Origin: Liriodendron chinense
Lineage: Eukaryota; Streptophyta; Magnoliopsida; Magnoliales; Magnoliaceae
Length of the DNA stretch: 64,000 nt
Assembly: GCA_003013855.2 (NCBI GenBank)
Contig: PVNU02000927.1
Coordinates: 124,001-188,000, forward strand
Direction of reading: 5' to 3'
Shown here: in pieces, positions 1 through 30,171 of the stretch
Numbering within the stretch: position 1 is the stretch's first letter
How the letters are laid out: the number at the start of each line of letters is the position of its first letter
The notes under the pieces: generated by a model
The model's input: only the letters and a program-made list of their open reading frames with translations
What the model was told of the DNA's origin: nothing
Database searches by the model: none
Program-made: the position numbers and the translations under genes

Positions 1-1346
1 AGTAATGATTCGTGATTAATTCGATATAGATTATTTTGTAAAATATGCTTATATAGGATCATGCATATAACTTTGTAAAACCATTAGGTTTTTCAAAAGT
101 TTTAGATTAAAAATAACTATGATAATGCCCTTGGTCCACCCATATTCGCGATTTCTGATCAATCAAGTGAGTAACTTTCAAATCCATCTGAAACGTAGGC
201 GTAGTTTTAGGTGTGTATTGACGCCATAAAGTTAGATTTTTTTTAAATGACCATTAGATCATGGAGATCTTAACCTAGGAGCGTCTGTGGCCATTGATCG
301 AGGAAGCTAGTCGGGAAAGCAGCCATACCAAACTGATCATCTTAGTGATAATCTCTTATCCTAAAATTTGTGTGATGATCCAATGGGTATAAATATGAAA
401 TCTTGAGTGCCCAAAAATGTGAATGGCTCACCTTAACCTAGACCCTTGATATCTAGTTCACATAGTTTGCATGATCTGATTGATATGAAATTTTATATCA
501 TGCCTATCTATCATAAATGAACCGTGCACGTCGAATTTCAGTCTCTTGATCATAGTGTAAATGACGTAATTAGCAAATCAACCCCTTAACCCTTGATTTT
601 AATGTCCATCGAATGAGGAACGTGAATGGTTAGTCGTAGTCGAATACTTTTCTTCGTACGAGTGACTTAGATCGTCCATATTATAGACCAATAATGTGAT
701 TTGAGTGCTCCACCTCGATAAGCATCTTTCTTAAGAGCGAAGTTATCTCGTTTTAGGAAATAATCTAGTACTAACTCCTTTCAAATCTGGGCCTTTCAAT
801 TAACCCACTTGCCACCGTCAATCGCAACTCAAATTTGAAACATATCTTAGCTTCACATGACTACGAGACTCTATAAAATTTGGACCCCAATCTATAATCC
901 TACATCGTGGAGCCATCAAGCCAGCTCCTTCCTTTTTCGCTAAAAGTTGGAATTTCATATCTAGGTCATTCGCACCATCAATCAACCACCAAACTTTGTA
1001 CAATCATTTACCTATCATGAGTACACATTTTTCCCAAATTTGGGCCCTAATTATCAAGTGTGGACCGTTAATTGATATCAAGTCCGTTTTTGGCATCCGT
1101 CAAGTCATTTTTAAAGATTGATCAATTTAAATTTCAGATCACCATGAAAATTACATATTCCAACTCTACTCTTTGTGCCTAACAAGGTGAATGAATTAGA
1201 AATCATTAAAAATATCCCTTAATTATGTTTTGATAGTGTCATGGTGAGATTGGGAGGTGTGCACGCTACTTCATGTACAAAGGGTGGTGTGCACGTCCCT
1301 AATCCTTCTCCCTTCCAAAAAACTCACGCCCACCCTTAATTTTCCA

Positions 1347-1418
<72 letters not shown>

Positions 1419-3298
1419 TACATATATATATATACATATATATATATACATATATAGAGAGAGAGAGAGAGAGCTCGTCTGCCGATCATCTTCTTTTCTT
1501 TCCTTCTTCATCAACACATGTAGTCATCTCCAACCCTTCATCGTGTTGTCATGGTTCATGTATAGATCTTCCCCATCAATTATACCTAGGATTTTCATCT
1601 AAGGTGAAGGAGATGATTTTTTTAAGCCTAGTTACAATAATATCAAATTATATGTTGATTTTATGCTTAGAAACTAGGATTTTGTTGTGTGATTTCTTAA
1701 AACCGTGCATGTTGAAATCTCTTCATGTAATTATGATTTGTATGGTATTTCATAATGTGTTCTATGAATATGAATGTATGTGAACCATGATTTATGCTTA
1801 AGTGTTTGGAAAAGGAACCATGATGATGTATGTGCTTTACTTTTTATTTTTTATTTTTTTATAATGATGTATGTGCTTATGTGGAGACTATGCTTAATTT
1901 ACGTTTGTTATATGCTCATGATGAACATGATAATTGATGTATTGTATGAATCAAGATTTGTATATGAATGTTACGTTAATGAATACCCCTTAACCCCATA
2001 GTGATGTAACCGTTTGATGTAAAGAGATGAAGCCCGTATGAGGCCTTGTTAGATTGGCATTAGCATGTGGGTGTTTTTGGACGAATATACCTTATTGTTT
2101 TGTGGTGAGAGTCGGCATTACCATGTGTATTATTAAATGAATATTCCTGGACATTGAGAATTAAGCATTGACATTATCGTGTAAGTGTTGTTGGTTGTAT
2201 ATGTCATGATGTTGAGTTTGGCACTACCGTGTGCATTGTTGGATACATGCCAAGGGATCCTTATTTGATATGTTACCTGTGATGGACCCTTTGAGGAATG
2301 AGATTGATGAATACGAGAAGTTACATGAGCCAGGATTGGTGGTATGGGACACTAAGCCTGAGCTGTCGGCCTATGTTAGGTGATGGGCCCCCCATAGTGA
2401 CCTTGAACTTCCTTGAACTAATTGGTTAAGGAGTGGTAATTAGCTGTGAACATCGTTTAATTGGTTGAATGCTAAACTTAATTAAAGGTGAAACTAATCA
2501 TGCATTCATTGGACCCGACTTGGTGGGTCAGTCCCTCGAGCATTAGAGAAAGTGTACATAAGGCCGTTTCTCTTGTTATTTAATGAAAGTGTGCATAAGA
2601 CCATTTCACTAGTTGGGTTTTGGAGAGTGGGAAGAGTGACTAAGGTCTGTCCTAGCTAGAACCTCTGATGATTAGTGGATAATGAGAAGAGTGGAATTAG
2701 TCCCATCTTATTTGGTCAGGGTGCCTTAGCCAGATCACGCATATCATTCATTGTATTAAATAAGATTTTCTCATGTATGTTTTGTATGGGTATGATTATG
2801 TTTAAAAATTATTATGTTAATCTTAGGGGATAACCCTCACTGAGTTGATTGCAATCAACTTACTCCCTCCTGGGACGGTGCTATAAAACACCACTAGATT
2901 GTTACAGGTGGCAATCCATTAGAAGAACCCGACGTACAGATTAAAAGTGTATGGAGTTTCATGGTGGCTAATGGTAGACAATGAAGCCAAAGCGGCTTGA
3001 AGATGGATTATGTTTATTGTCATTATAGAGTAATTTATTTTCATGTAACTTGAATTAAATCTCCCATGGAAACCAGAAAGTGAAATGTTATGTTTAATAT
3101 GATTATAATACATTATGTTGAGAACTTAGAGTAAAAAGTTAAGGATTTTTACTTTTATTCCTGTTATTATTTTATGAATGCCATTAATATGTGAAATTAA
3201 TATATGTGCGTGGGAATATGTTCCTAATATATTCAGGCTAACACCCGAGAATTTGGCCCATCGTGTTGTACACGAGAGCCAAAATTTCAGGGCGTTAC
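1..3298 (-). mobile_element. Ty3/gypsy LTR, Del/Tekay-like (partial)
   Basis: Read on the minus strand, a typical gypsy LTR head starts at 3298 (TGTAACGCCCTGAAATTTTG). The sequence downstream of it is non-coding and has the look of a long Del/Tekay-type LTR. No coding frame of note occurs between 1 and 3298. I cannot see the LTR's other end, so the left boundary may lie outside the window, and the leftmost part may belong to something else. The head abuts the HPT intron directly, so this element interrupts the host gene. The family assignment rests on the TGTAACGCCC terminus and general layout only. Confidence 0.42.
1351..1473. repeat. (TA)n-(GA)n compound microsatellite
   Basis: An uninterrupted TA run is followed by TA with scattered CA units, then a GA run from 1457 to 1473. 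The long Tyr-Ile reading frames across it on both strands are artefacts of the dinucleotide repeat. Confidence 0.95.
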
Positions 3299-3440
3299 AA
3301 TATGTCACCATTTTTATACTGGACTTGCCTATCTGAACCAATGAAAATGCGTGTCAGCACATTTCACCCACACTCTCCCGTATGGAATTAGCATTCCTCT
3401 TGTCATAAAGATTGTCTTGGTTGCTATCTTTTATGCTTAC

Positions 3441-21488
<18,048 letters not shown>

Positions 21489-21563
21489 GGACGTGGTGTA
21501 AGAAGGAAAACAATGGGAGTATAATGATATGAATACGATGAAAGTGGAAAAGACCCGTGGTTA

Positions 21564-21570
21564 TTATATA
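21564..21570 (-). promoter_or_regulatory. TATA box of the HPT-like gene
   Basis: TCTATATAATAA on the minus strand lies 76-82 nt upstream of the exon 1 ATG, leaving room for a 5' leader of about 50 nt. The Tat retrotransposon begins about 460 bp further upstream. Confidence 0.6.
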
Positions 21571-21762
21571 GAGGACTAGACTCCTGTGGTAGTCCATGTT
21601 CATTTTGATGGTAAGTAATCCAGACCATCAAAATCGTGAGTCACACTGTTGAGGTTGATGGTTGAAAGTAGAATAGCTGAGTCCACCGGATGAACGGTAA
21701 AAATACCGCACCAGGACAGGCCCTTTTTTTCAAACGCTACTTCGGGCACCCCGCTGCGGCGG

Positions 21763-22031
21763 CCCGAGTCGGGGAAGCGGATTGTGTACTGAGTAACTCC
21801 GCACGCTAAGCGTGCGGAGTAAACTCTGTGGGGCCCACCGTGATTTACCTATTTCATCCACTCCGTACATCCATCTTAAAAGATAATTTTAAGTATGGTT
21901 ACAAAAAATGAAGCATATCAGAATCTAAAGTGGACCACACCTCAGGAAAAGTGTGAACTGAATGTCTACCATTGAAAAATTCTCGGGCGACACAGAAGTT
22001 TTGGATCAAGCTGATATTTGTATTTTCCCTT
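21763..22031. mobile_element. MITE, left half (split by the Tat element)
   Basis: Starts with a long terminal inverted repeat (CCGAGTCGGGGAAGCGGATTG ... CGTGCGGAGTAAACTC ... GGGCCCAC) whose mate lies at 31030-31094. The motif ACTCCGCACGC/GCGTGCGGAGT is itself palindromic (about 21796-21820). The right end is the CCCTT target duplication of the Tat insertion. Excising Tat gives an element of about 530 bp, upstream of the HPT promoter. Confidence 0.65.
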
Positions 22032-22705
22032 TGTTGTGAGAAGAATACGAGCTGACCTCAGGACTGTTGTGAGAAGAATACGAGCTGACCTGGGGATAGA
22101 TCTGGATCAGCCAGCTCAGCTCGAATCCGACCTGAGGATAGACAGAACGACCCAAAAACAGGTCGTCAAGTCTGACCGACCTGGCCTAGAGAGAAGAGGC
22201 GATCCCTATGAACGACCTCATAAGGCGGACCTTTTTGCATTGTAACGAGTTGGTTCCGTTACCGCAATTCTCTCAAGTTCGCGTGTAATAAGAGGAAAAG
22301 AATCCGAGAAATCTCTAACCAACTCGCCAAATATCTCCGAAGATCACGGGACAACCCAGGAAATCTCAGAAATCTGAGATTTCCTCTACGAGCATCACAG
22401 TTGCAGAAAGGGAACGTAATCCCACGACCTAAGTGTATAAATTGATGCATTCTCTTCATTATCAAGGTACGACACAAAAACTGATCAAAAGAGAGATTTA
22501 ATCTTTTAAGATCCAACTGACTTAGGCATCGGAGAGCTAACGGCTGGACCCCAGCCACCCCCCTTTAGCTTTCCTTTGTGTTTTACAGGATCCAGGAAGA
22601 CTTTGGTTCAGATCTAGGCTTCTTTCAGGAAGGAGATCGATGTCATCTGACCGACAAGATTAAAGGATCCTCATCTCGTCTGTTGACTAATTTTCAGCAT
22701 CAACA
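22032..22705 (+). repeat. Tat 5' LTR
   Basis: TGTTGTGAGAAG ... CATCAACA. The first 33 bp are tandemly duplicated (22032-22064 and 22065-22097) in this LTR only. TATA box TATAAATT at 22436-22443. Compared with the 3' LTR it lacks 14 bp near 22370. Confidence 0.93.
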
Positions 22706-22708
22706 GAT

Positions 22709-22724
22709 TGGCGCCGTCTGTGGG
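22709..22724 (+). other. Tat primer-binding site
   Basis: TGGCGCCGTCTGTGGG starts 4 nt after the 5' LTR. The first nine bases complement the CGGCGCCA end carried by some plant tRNAs (for example Asp). Full tRNA identity was not determined. Confidence 0.7.
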
Positions 22725-22810
22725 ATCAAACGCCTTATTCCTTTAACCAGGAAGTCCGTGTTCTCGCACAATCGCTTAAGACGACCTCAACATCTTCCTT
22801 CCCTTTCACA

Positions 22811-25081
22811 ATGGCTGGAAAGAGAAAGTATAAAGGGAAAGCACCCGCGATCGCCGGACCTTCAAACGATCAAATCTCAGAGAATGAAGGATCGTTTCCC
22901 AACACCCCCGCAATCCAGCTCGGTGGGAACTCTCCTAACTTTGTTCAGCAGGGGGGACAATAGAGGCCTCGTAATCGGGGAGTCAGGTTATCCCTTCTCG
23001 AAGAACAGGTCGGAGGGGTCACCCAAAAGCTGGGGGGCGTTGACGAACGATTCGGCTACGTGGACCAGAGACTGGACGAGATTAAAGCTCTGTTAACGGG
23101 TTTGATCCATCCAGCAGTTGTAAATAACAGAGACCGTGAAGGGCCTCAGCATACTCACCCTCAGCCTCAACAATCCCAGCGCTCCCACCAAACTCGGCAG
23201 TCACAGCGTTCTCAACACCCCAGTCCGGTCGAAGAAAACGAGGCTGCCAGCCAATCAACTAGGCCCAGATCTCGGCCAGTGACAAGCTTGCCTGCTAGCG
23301 ATCTACGGCATAGGCTCGAGGAGCGGAGTACGGCTCGTCTTGAGCATGAACGAGCTGATTGTGAAGCCAGCGACCGGGTGGACGACAACTTAAGCCCATT
23401 GGAGGCCGAGCTGAAAGAACTCCAGGAACAAATGGACGATATTCAGAGAGCACAGCGAGCCCGAGCTCCAATCGCAGTGGACGCGCTGGTCGACTCATCC
23501 GAATCACCGTTCATCGACGAAATTCGCGAAAAACCCCTTCCCAAAGGGTTTAAAGTTCCTCAGCTGAAGCAATATTCAGGGATAGGAGATCCGGCAGAGC
23601 ACTTAGAAAATTTCAAAGTCTGAATGGACCTCCTCGGAGCCAACGGACACATTATGTGTAAAGCATTTCCTTTGTCCTTGATGAGTTCGGCATGGACTTG
23701 GTTTCGCAATTTGAAACTGAGGACAATCAGCTCGTTCTCCCAACTGAGTAAGGCCTTCGCTACTCAGTTCATCGGAAGCACTGATCCGAGGAAGCATTCG
23801 ACTCACCTTGCCGCAATCAAGCAAAAAGAGGAGGAGTCGTTAAAGGACTACCTCGCGCGTTTTAACTCCGAAGCTGTGCAAATCGAAAACCTCTCACAAG
23901 ACGTATTGTTACACACTATGATCGGGGGACTACGTGATCGACGATTCCTTTGGTCTATCGGGGAGGAGCCACCTCAATCCGTGGCTGAATTTTTGGATCG
24001 GTCAGCCAAGCATATCAACGCCGAGGAATTGGTCAACGCTCATCGACCATTGGCCAAGAATAAGGATCGTCAGGATAGCGGCAGCTCAAAAAGGCACAGG
24101 TCGGAGCGGAGGTCACCAGCTCGAAATGGGCCTGCTCGAGGAACAAAAATGCCAGCACCACGGTTCGAAAAGTATACGTCGCTCAACAAAACCATCGAGC
24201 AGGTCTACTTAGCAGAAAAAAGCAAGCACGCCTTCGAACGACCTACAAAGATAAAGACCGACCCCAATAGAAGGTCGAAATCAAGGTACTGTTTGTACCA
24301 TAAAGACCACGGTCACAACACCGTGGATTGCTTTGACTTGAAGCGACAGATAGAAACCCTCATCCAGCAAGGATTTTTGAAAGACTACATTGCTCAGCGT
24401 TCGGACGACCGAAGGGATGAAGGCCGAGCCGCTGACCTGACTGAGGAACAAAGTAACAACCCTGTGGAAGAAATCCACATGATCTTCGGAGGGCCGACCA
24501 CTAGAGATTCCGGAAAATCCCGCAAAAACTATGTACGGCAAGGAAGAACATCCCTACCGGGGCCCTCTGTGAACATCACCAGCCGACCTGCAAAGGTCGC
24601 AAAGGTAACCTCGCAAACAATAACGTTTACCGACGAGGACGCTCAAGGGATCGTACACCCACATGACGACTCCCTTGTCGTTGCGATGGTGGTCGCCAAC
24701 AAAAGACTCCACAGAATGATGGTTGACACGGGGAGCTCGGCTGATATCCTGTACGCTTCAGTGTTTGAGAGAATGAAGATCGACCAATCCAGACTGAGAC
24801 CGGTCAAAACAGCATTGACCGGGTTTACAGGGGACAGCATCATGCCTGAAGGAGAGATAACTCTGCCGGTTACCGCCGGGGAAGAACCTAACCAGAAAAT
24901 AATTATGGTTGACTTCCTTGTCGTAAATACCCCCTCTGCCTATAACGCCATCATCGGCCGCCCTATCCTGCGAGCTCTCAAAGCTGCCATTTCCATCTAT
25001 CACCTTGCAATGAAGTTCGAAACTGACGAAGGAATCGGCGTGGTCAGGGGAGATCAGCAGGAAGCCCGTCGTTACTACTAA
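22811..25081 (+). pseudogene. Tat gag-protease, broken by in-frame stops
   Basis: One frame runs from ATG 22811 (MAGKRKYKGK) to TAA 25079, with further in-frame stops at 22961 (TAG) and 23621 (TGA). The two internal stops look like C-to-T changes. Order: Lys-rich N-terminus and coiled-coil stretch (LEEQVGGVTQKLGGVDERFG); retrotransposon gag capsid domain (CKAFPLSLMSSAWTWF, about 23650-24060); a zinc knuckle in the variant form C-x2-H-x4-H-x4-C (YCLYHKDHGHNTVDC, about 24293); and an aspartic protease with DTGS at 24725 and the family's YNAIIGRP block. The frame after the TAA continues directly into RT, so gag and pol were probably a single ORF. Confidence 0.9.
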
Positions 25082-27897
25082 CTTTCCCTACGAGGGAAAA
25101 ATAAAAGCACGGTATCAACCGTTTCTCATGCGACCTCCCTCGACCCAAGAGAAGAAGAGAAGGAGCGCGGGTCGCCCGCCGAAGAGTTGATCGACATTCC
25201 CTTGTCGGAGACCGATCCGACCAAGATCATCAAGATCGGATCATGTTTGAAGGACAAGGTACGAGAGAGACTGACCACCTTTTTGAAGGAGCATGTGGAT
25301 GTTTTTGCGTGGTCCCATGAAGAGATGCCCGGAATCTGCCCGGAGGTAATGGTCCACCGGCTAAACGTCGACCCAACCATCAGACCGATCCGTCAAAAAA
25401 GGCGCTCTTTCAACACGGAAAGGTACATGATAATTGAAGAGGAAGTACAGAAATTGCGCAAGGCGGGATTCGTCCAAGAAATATGTTATCCAGAATGGCT
25501 AACAAACGTCGTCCTCGTCAAAAAGAACAATGGGAAATGGAGGGTCTGTGTGGACTACACTGACCTGAACAAAGCCTGTCCTAAAGACAGCTTCCCTCTA
25601 CCACGGATAGATCAGCTCGTTGACGCAACTGCTGGGCACGAGCTCCTCAGCTTCATGGACGCCTACTTTGGATATAATCAGATCCAAATGCATGCTCCCG
25701 ACCGGCAAAAGACAGCGTTCATTACAGATTGGGGTCTCTACTATTATAAGGTCATGCCTTTCGGGCTAAAAACGCCGGAGCGACCTACCAACGACAGGTA
25801 AACAAGATGTTCGCAGATCAACTCGGTAGGACTATGGAAGTATACTTGGATGATATGCTCGTCAAAAGCAAGTGGTCGGAGGACCATGTCTACGACCTCT
25901 GCACTACATTCAAGATATTACAGAAGTATCGAATGAAGCTCAATCCTAGCAAATGTGCTTTCGGAGTAAGCTCGGGAAAGTTCCTCGGCTTCATGGTAAA
26001 CCAGCGGGGGATTGAGGCCAACCCCGAAAAGATTCAGGCCCTTCTCAACATGAGCTCACCCCACACAGTGAAGGAAATCCAGCGGCTCACAGGAAGGATC
26101 GCGGCACTCAACAGGTTCGTCTCAAAAGCTACGGATCGATGCCTTCCCTTCTTCAAGCAGCTGCGCAAACGCAAGAAGATGACTTGGACTTTGGAATGCG
26201 AGCAAGCTTTTATCGAGCTAAAAGCCTACCTCGGCTCTCCGCCACTGCTGTCCAAACCGGCGCATAAAGAAGAACTACTCTTGTACTTAGCGGTTTCACC
26301 AGCAGCGATCAGCTCAGCACTAGTCCGGGACGACGAAGGAATACAAAGGCCCGTCTATTACGTCAGCAAAGCTCTACTCGACTCAGAAATGCGATACCCG
26401 AAAATAGAGAAGCTGGCTTTGGCACTGATCACCTCAGCTCAGAAGCTGAGGCCATACTTTCAAGCACACCCGATAGCTGTGCTGATCGATCAACCGCTGC
26501 GGCAGGTACTGCAAAACCCAGAAACCTCAAGTCGTCTCGTTAAATGGGCTGTTGAGCTCGGTGAATTCGACATACAATACCGACCTCGAGCTGCGATCAA
26601 AGGTCAAGCAGTGGCTGACTTCATCGTCGAGTTAACCGAGCCCCACGAAATTCAAGACAACAACAAATCCGACCAACCTCTAGAGGATAACCGCGACACA
26701 CCAGCTTGGTTATTACACGTTGATGGATCTTCCAATTTACAAGGCAGCGGAGCTGGTCTCGTCTTGACCTCACCGGACGGAGTCCAAATTCAATATGCTC
26801 TCCGGTTTGGATTCAGAGCTTCGAACAATGAGGCTGAATATGAAGCCCTCCTAGCCGGTCTCCACCTTGCCTCTGAAATAGGAATCCGATCCATAAGGAT
26901 ACACAGTGACTCGCAACTTGTGGTCGGTCAAGTGACTGCAGAATATCAAGCAAAAGGAGGAAAAATGGCTGCATACCTGAAGAGAACTCAAGAGTTATTG
27001 TCGCGTTTTGATCAGCACAAAATTGTTCAGATCCCGAGGGGCGAAAATATGAATGCGGATTCTCTCGCGAAGCTCGCATCATCAGCAGACGACGAGCTCG
27101 GTAGGATGGTACCCATCAAGTTCCTCCCACAACGAAGCAAATCGTTAAACGAATCTGCAGGGGTTTTTCCAGTATCAGCAATTCCAAATTGGAGAGATCC
27201 TATCATCCGGTTCTTACAGTCGGGTGAATTACCCGCCGATCGAAAAGAAGCTCAGCGCATCCGCTATAGATCAGCTCGATATACTTTGATCGATGGGATC
27301 CTCTACAAAAGGGGGTTCTCCCTCCCATGTCTGCGTTGTTTGGGACCCGAAGAAGCCGATTACGTGTTACGTGAAATCCATTTTGGTTGTTGCGGGAATC
27401 ATTCTGGTGCCCGAGCACTAGCACAGAAAATAATCCAACAGGGGTATTATTAGCCCACCATCTAGCACGACGCCCGGGAGATCGTTAAAAAATGCGATAG
27501 ATGCCAACGATTCGCTCCAATTCCTCACCTGCCACCCGAAGAGCTCACTCCCATATCTGGACCGTGGCCGTTCCCTCAATGGGGAGTTGACATCATTGGC
27601 CCTCTTCCGACGGGGAAAGGGCAGGTAAAATACGCACTCATCACCGTCGATTACTTCACAAAGTGGGCAGAAGCAGAACCATTAGCTACCATTACAGAAA
27701 AGAAAACAACAGATTTCATTTGGAGAGCGATTGTGTGCCGATTTGGGATTCCGAATACAATAATTACTGATAATGTGCGACAGTTCGACAACGAAAGATT
27801 TCGAAACTTCTGTAAAGGTCTGGGCATTAAAAACGTATATTCTTCTCCTCATCACCCGCAAGCCAATGGCCAGGTCGAGGCAGTTAATAAGATCATC
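25082..27897 (+). pseudogene. Tat pol: RT, two RNase H domains, truncated integrase
   Basis: RT starts in the gag frame (RVCVDYTDLNKACPKD, FPLPRIDQ) and shifts by one base at an A-run at 25768-25772, where one A appears lost. It continues in the next frame with the YLDD catalytic box (about 25843). Then a gypsy RNase H (VYYVSKALLDSEMRYP), then a second RNase H with D/E/D/D residues in HVDGSSN, NNEAEYEALLAG, HSDSQLV and NADSLAKLA. Integrase follows: an HHCC zinc region interrupted by TAG at 27451 and 27463, then the DD35E core (GVDIIG; TDN; NGQVEAVNK, exactly 35 residues between the second D and E). The C-terminus is missing: at about 27897 the sequence jumps into the antisense gene. Confidence 0.92.
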
Positions 27898-27899
27898 GC

Positions 27900-29683
27900 G
27901 CCGCGACCAGAGCTTTTTGCATCTGGTGGGTCCGCTCGGCCATCTTCTGACGGATCATTATTAACAAGGTTGAGTCCTACAAAAGCACGTTACTACGGTT
28001 AGTGATGCGGCAGCAAAGCGAATAAGTTGAAAAAAGAAAAAGAAAAGGAAGTCAGCTCACCTTGAGACTGCTCTCAATCGCGACTCCGACCATTTGATTA
28101 GGATCTGACGTCGCGAGCGAGCTCAGATCCTGAGGAATACTGTGGTTAACGTCCATGTATGCGTTAACCCCCTCCTTCCAAGTCACGAACTGCTCCGTGA
28201 TTGGAGGCATGTCAACCTGGTCCTCGCGCGGCTCGGCACCACGAGCAGCCGTAGTGTGGGCGGCCCGCGGAGCTTGAGGGGGACGCGATGATCCGACTTC
28301 AGCAGGGGCGTGAGCAGGCCCTGCTTTAGTAGATGCAGAGGGAGTGCCAGACGAACTGGCACGAGTCACGGGTCGGCCCGCAAATGGTTCGACCCAGGAG
28401 TCCGAGGTATCCGGCACATTGACAACCGGAACCTCAGAAGCGGGAGATTGGGCAGTCAGAGGCTCAGCCCTCACAGGGGATGAGCCCAGAGGCTGCCCGG
28501 ACCCGCACACGAACGACTGAGGCAACCTTTGTTGCCTCTGAGTCTCCGTGGCCGCTCTTTTGCTCGGAGGCTCCGCCGAGCTCTCTCCGCGCTCAAGAAG
28601 CCGGGCAGGAATTTTGCGGGATTTGGAGACCGCCTTTGGTGCCATGCCTGTCCAAAACATAAAGAAACATGTCAGGACAAAGAATGTGTGGAGAAACGAT
28701 GAGTAAAATATGAACAACAATATTGTCCTGTTCACGAGCTAACCTGACTCAAAGACGGAATCTACAGTGATCAGATTGCGGAAATTCCTTTCTTCAAGGG
28801 GATAGGCTCGGGCAACTCGAATCTGCCTCTCTTGTACCGCAGAAAGGGCTACTCTAATGGCCACTGAAGCTGCACAGATAAGGAGATGCACGTCAGAATT
28901 AAAAAAGTAGAAATAAAAAAAGCATTAGAGGCTCAAAAAGATCTGGGTGCAGCTCGACCTGGCAGAGCAAAGTCAGCTCGAACCATGTGCTCCAGAGGGC
29001 GAAGCTCATCCGATGAAGCCTCCCAGTCCCCCGATGCAAAGAACCATTTCCTCTTCCAAATTCTCGTGGAAGATGGCAGACCGGTCACTATCGAGCCCCC
29101 CTGACCCGGGCGAGAAGAGAAGCAATAAAGTCCCTGACCTCCTAGAGACTTAAGGCTATACATTGAAAAGAGCTCGTTCAAGGTCAGTTCTTTATTCCCT
29201 ACTCTCTGCCACAGGATGTAGCATCCCACCATACACCTCCAGCTATTAGGTTACAGTTGGCTCGTTGTGAGACCTAAGGTATTAAGAACCTCTCGCACAA
29301 AGGGGTGTAGAGGCAACCTTAGCCCGACCTCTAAATGCATCAGGGAGATGACGGTTTCCCCCCGACAAGGCGGCTCGGCCTATCAGCTCGGTCCGGAACC
29401 CTAAGTCCTACGGATTCGGGAATCCCATAAGTTCTCCTCACAGCATCCAGTTCTTTCTGGGTAATCTGCAAGATCACTCTATCCAGCTCGAAAGAATCCT
29501 TCTGAGCCGTTCCATTTCCGACTTCTGGCTCAGGAACATCAAATTCCTCTTCACTCACAGGATCAGCTGTCCTGGAATGGGATTCTCTGGTTCCATCTCC
29601 TGAAGCTCAGTCAGAGGTGGGTTCGATTCGAAATCCCCAAACCTCACCATGGGTATGGCATCAGAGCAGGAGGTCTCCGACAT
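27900..29683 (-). pseudogene. Antisense intron-containing gene inside the Tat element
   Basis: Not a polyprotein part: it runs opposite to pol. From ATG 29683 (MSETSCSDAIPMVRF) one protein can be followed through two frameshifts (near 29560-29580; C-run 29358-29363) and a stop after TTSQL. It includes LPLHPFVREVLN, a Trp-rich block (NSWRCMVGCYILW) and RKWFFASGDWE. This resembles the plant 'putative gypsy type transposon' domain (Transposase_28-like). Splicing then fits perfectly: exon 1 ends at 28959 (CCAG|GTCGAG); exon 2 is 28744-28869; exon 3 is 28061-28647 (MAPKAVSKSRKIPARL, Ser/Pro/Ala-rich); exon 4 starts at 27976 (MIRQKMAERTHQMQKAL, coiled-coil-like) and is cut at about 27900. Introns are 89, 96 and 84 bp. 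Function unknown. Confidence 0.72.
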
Positions 29684-29856
29684 TTGGAAGGTATTATGAA
29701 GAAAAGAAGATCTTCTGAGGTTAAGAAGAGCGTACCCTAGACGCTGGAACACCGGCCGGATGAGGAGAACCAGGAAAGGGAGAGGAAGAATCCGAGAACG
29801 AAGGGAAGTAAAATCGGAGAAGAGAAAGATTTTTCTGATATTCGCTAAGTCTCGAG

Positions 29857-29863
29857 TTTTATA
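29857..29863 (-). promoter_or_regulatory. Candidate TATA box of the antisense gene
   Basis: GGGTATAAAACTCGAG on the minus strand lies about 175 nt upstream of the ATG at 29683, a reasonable distance for a TATA box plus 5' leader. Confidence 0.5.
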
Positions 29864-30154
29864 CCCAAAGGATTCTCTAGCATTTAATGAAATGATTCCG
29901 CGTGGCGGCTCTCGGTTAAAGCGTACAAAAAGTAACGCATTACTCCGGACACGTGTCACCCCCTGTTCGATAATATCCGGTTGAGCGCTGATACGCCATA
30001 CAAACAGATGATGGCGCCTCGATTTTTTGAACAGCGCATTAAATGCCGCCTTCCCGCCCGTCGAGATGATGGTGCTACAGCTGTATAACGCCAAAAGTAT
30101 CAGATCGTCGTATCTTCTTTATTAAGCTACTCCCGAGACAGACGAACTGAACTC

Positions 30155-30167
30155 GGGAGTGGGGGGA
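30155..30167 (+). other. Tat polypurine tract
   Basis: GGGAGTGGGGGGA ends 4 nt before the 3' LTR and would prime plus-strand DNA synthesis. Confidence 0.8.
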
Positions 30168-30171
30168 CTTC

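Noticed and set aside
1257..1517. Tyr-Ile repeat reading frames
   Set aside because: Products of the (TA)n microsatellite, open on both strands. The same holds near 5342-5542 and 33795-33860.
22578..23096. 172-codon frame over the Tat 5' LTR end
   Set aside because: It runs through the LTR end and primer site in a frame different from gag; gag starts at ATG 22811.
28052..28735. Signal-peptide-like start (MNRTILLFIFYSSFLHTFF) of a secreted protein
   Set aside because: That stretch is the T-rich end of intron 2 of the antisense gene. The coding part begins at the acceptor before MAPKAVSK.
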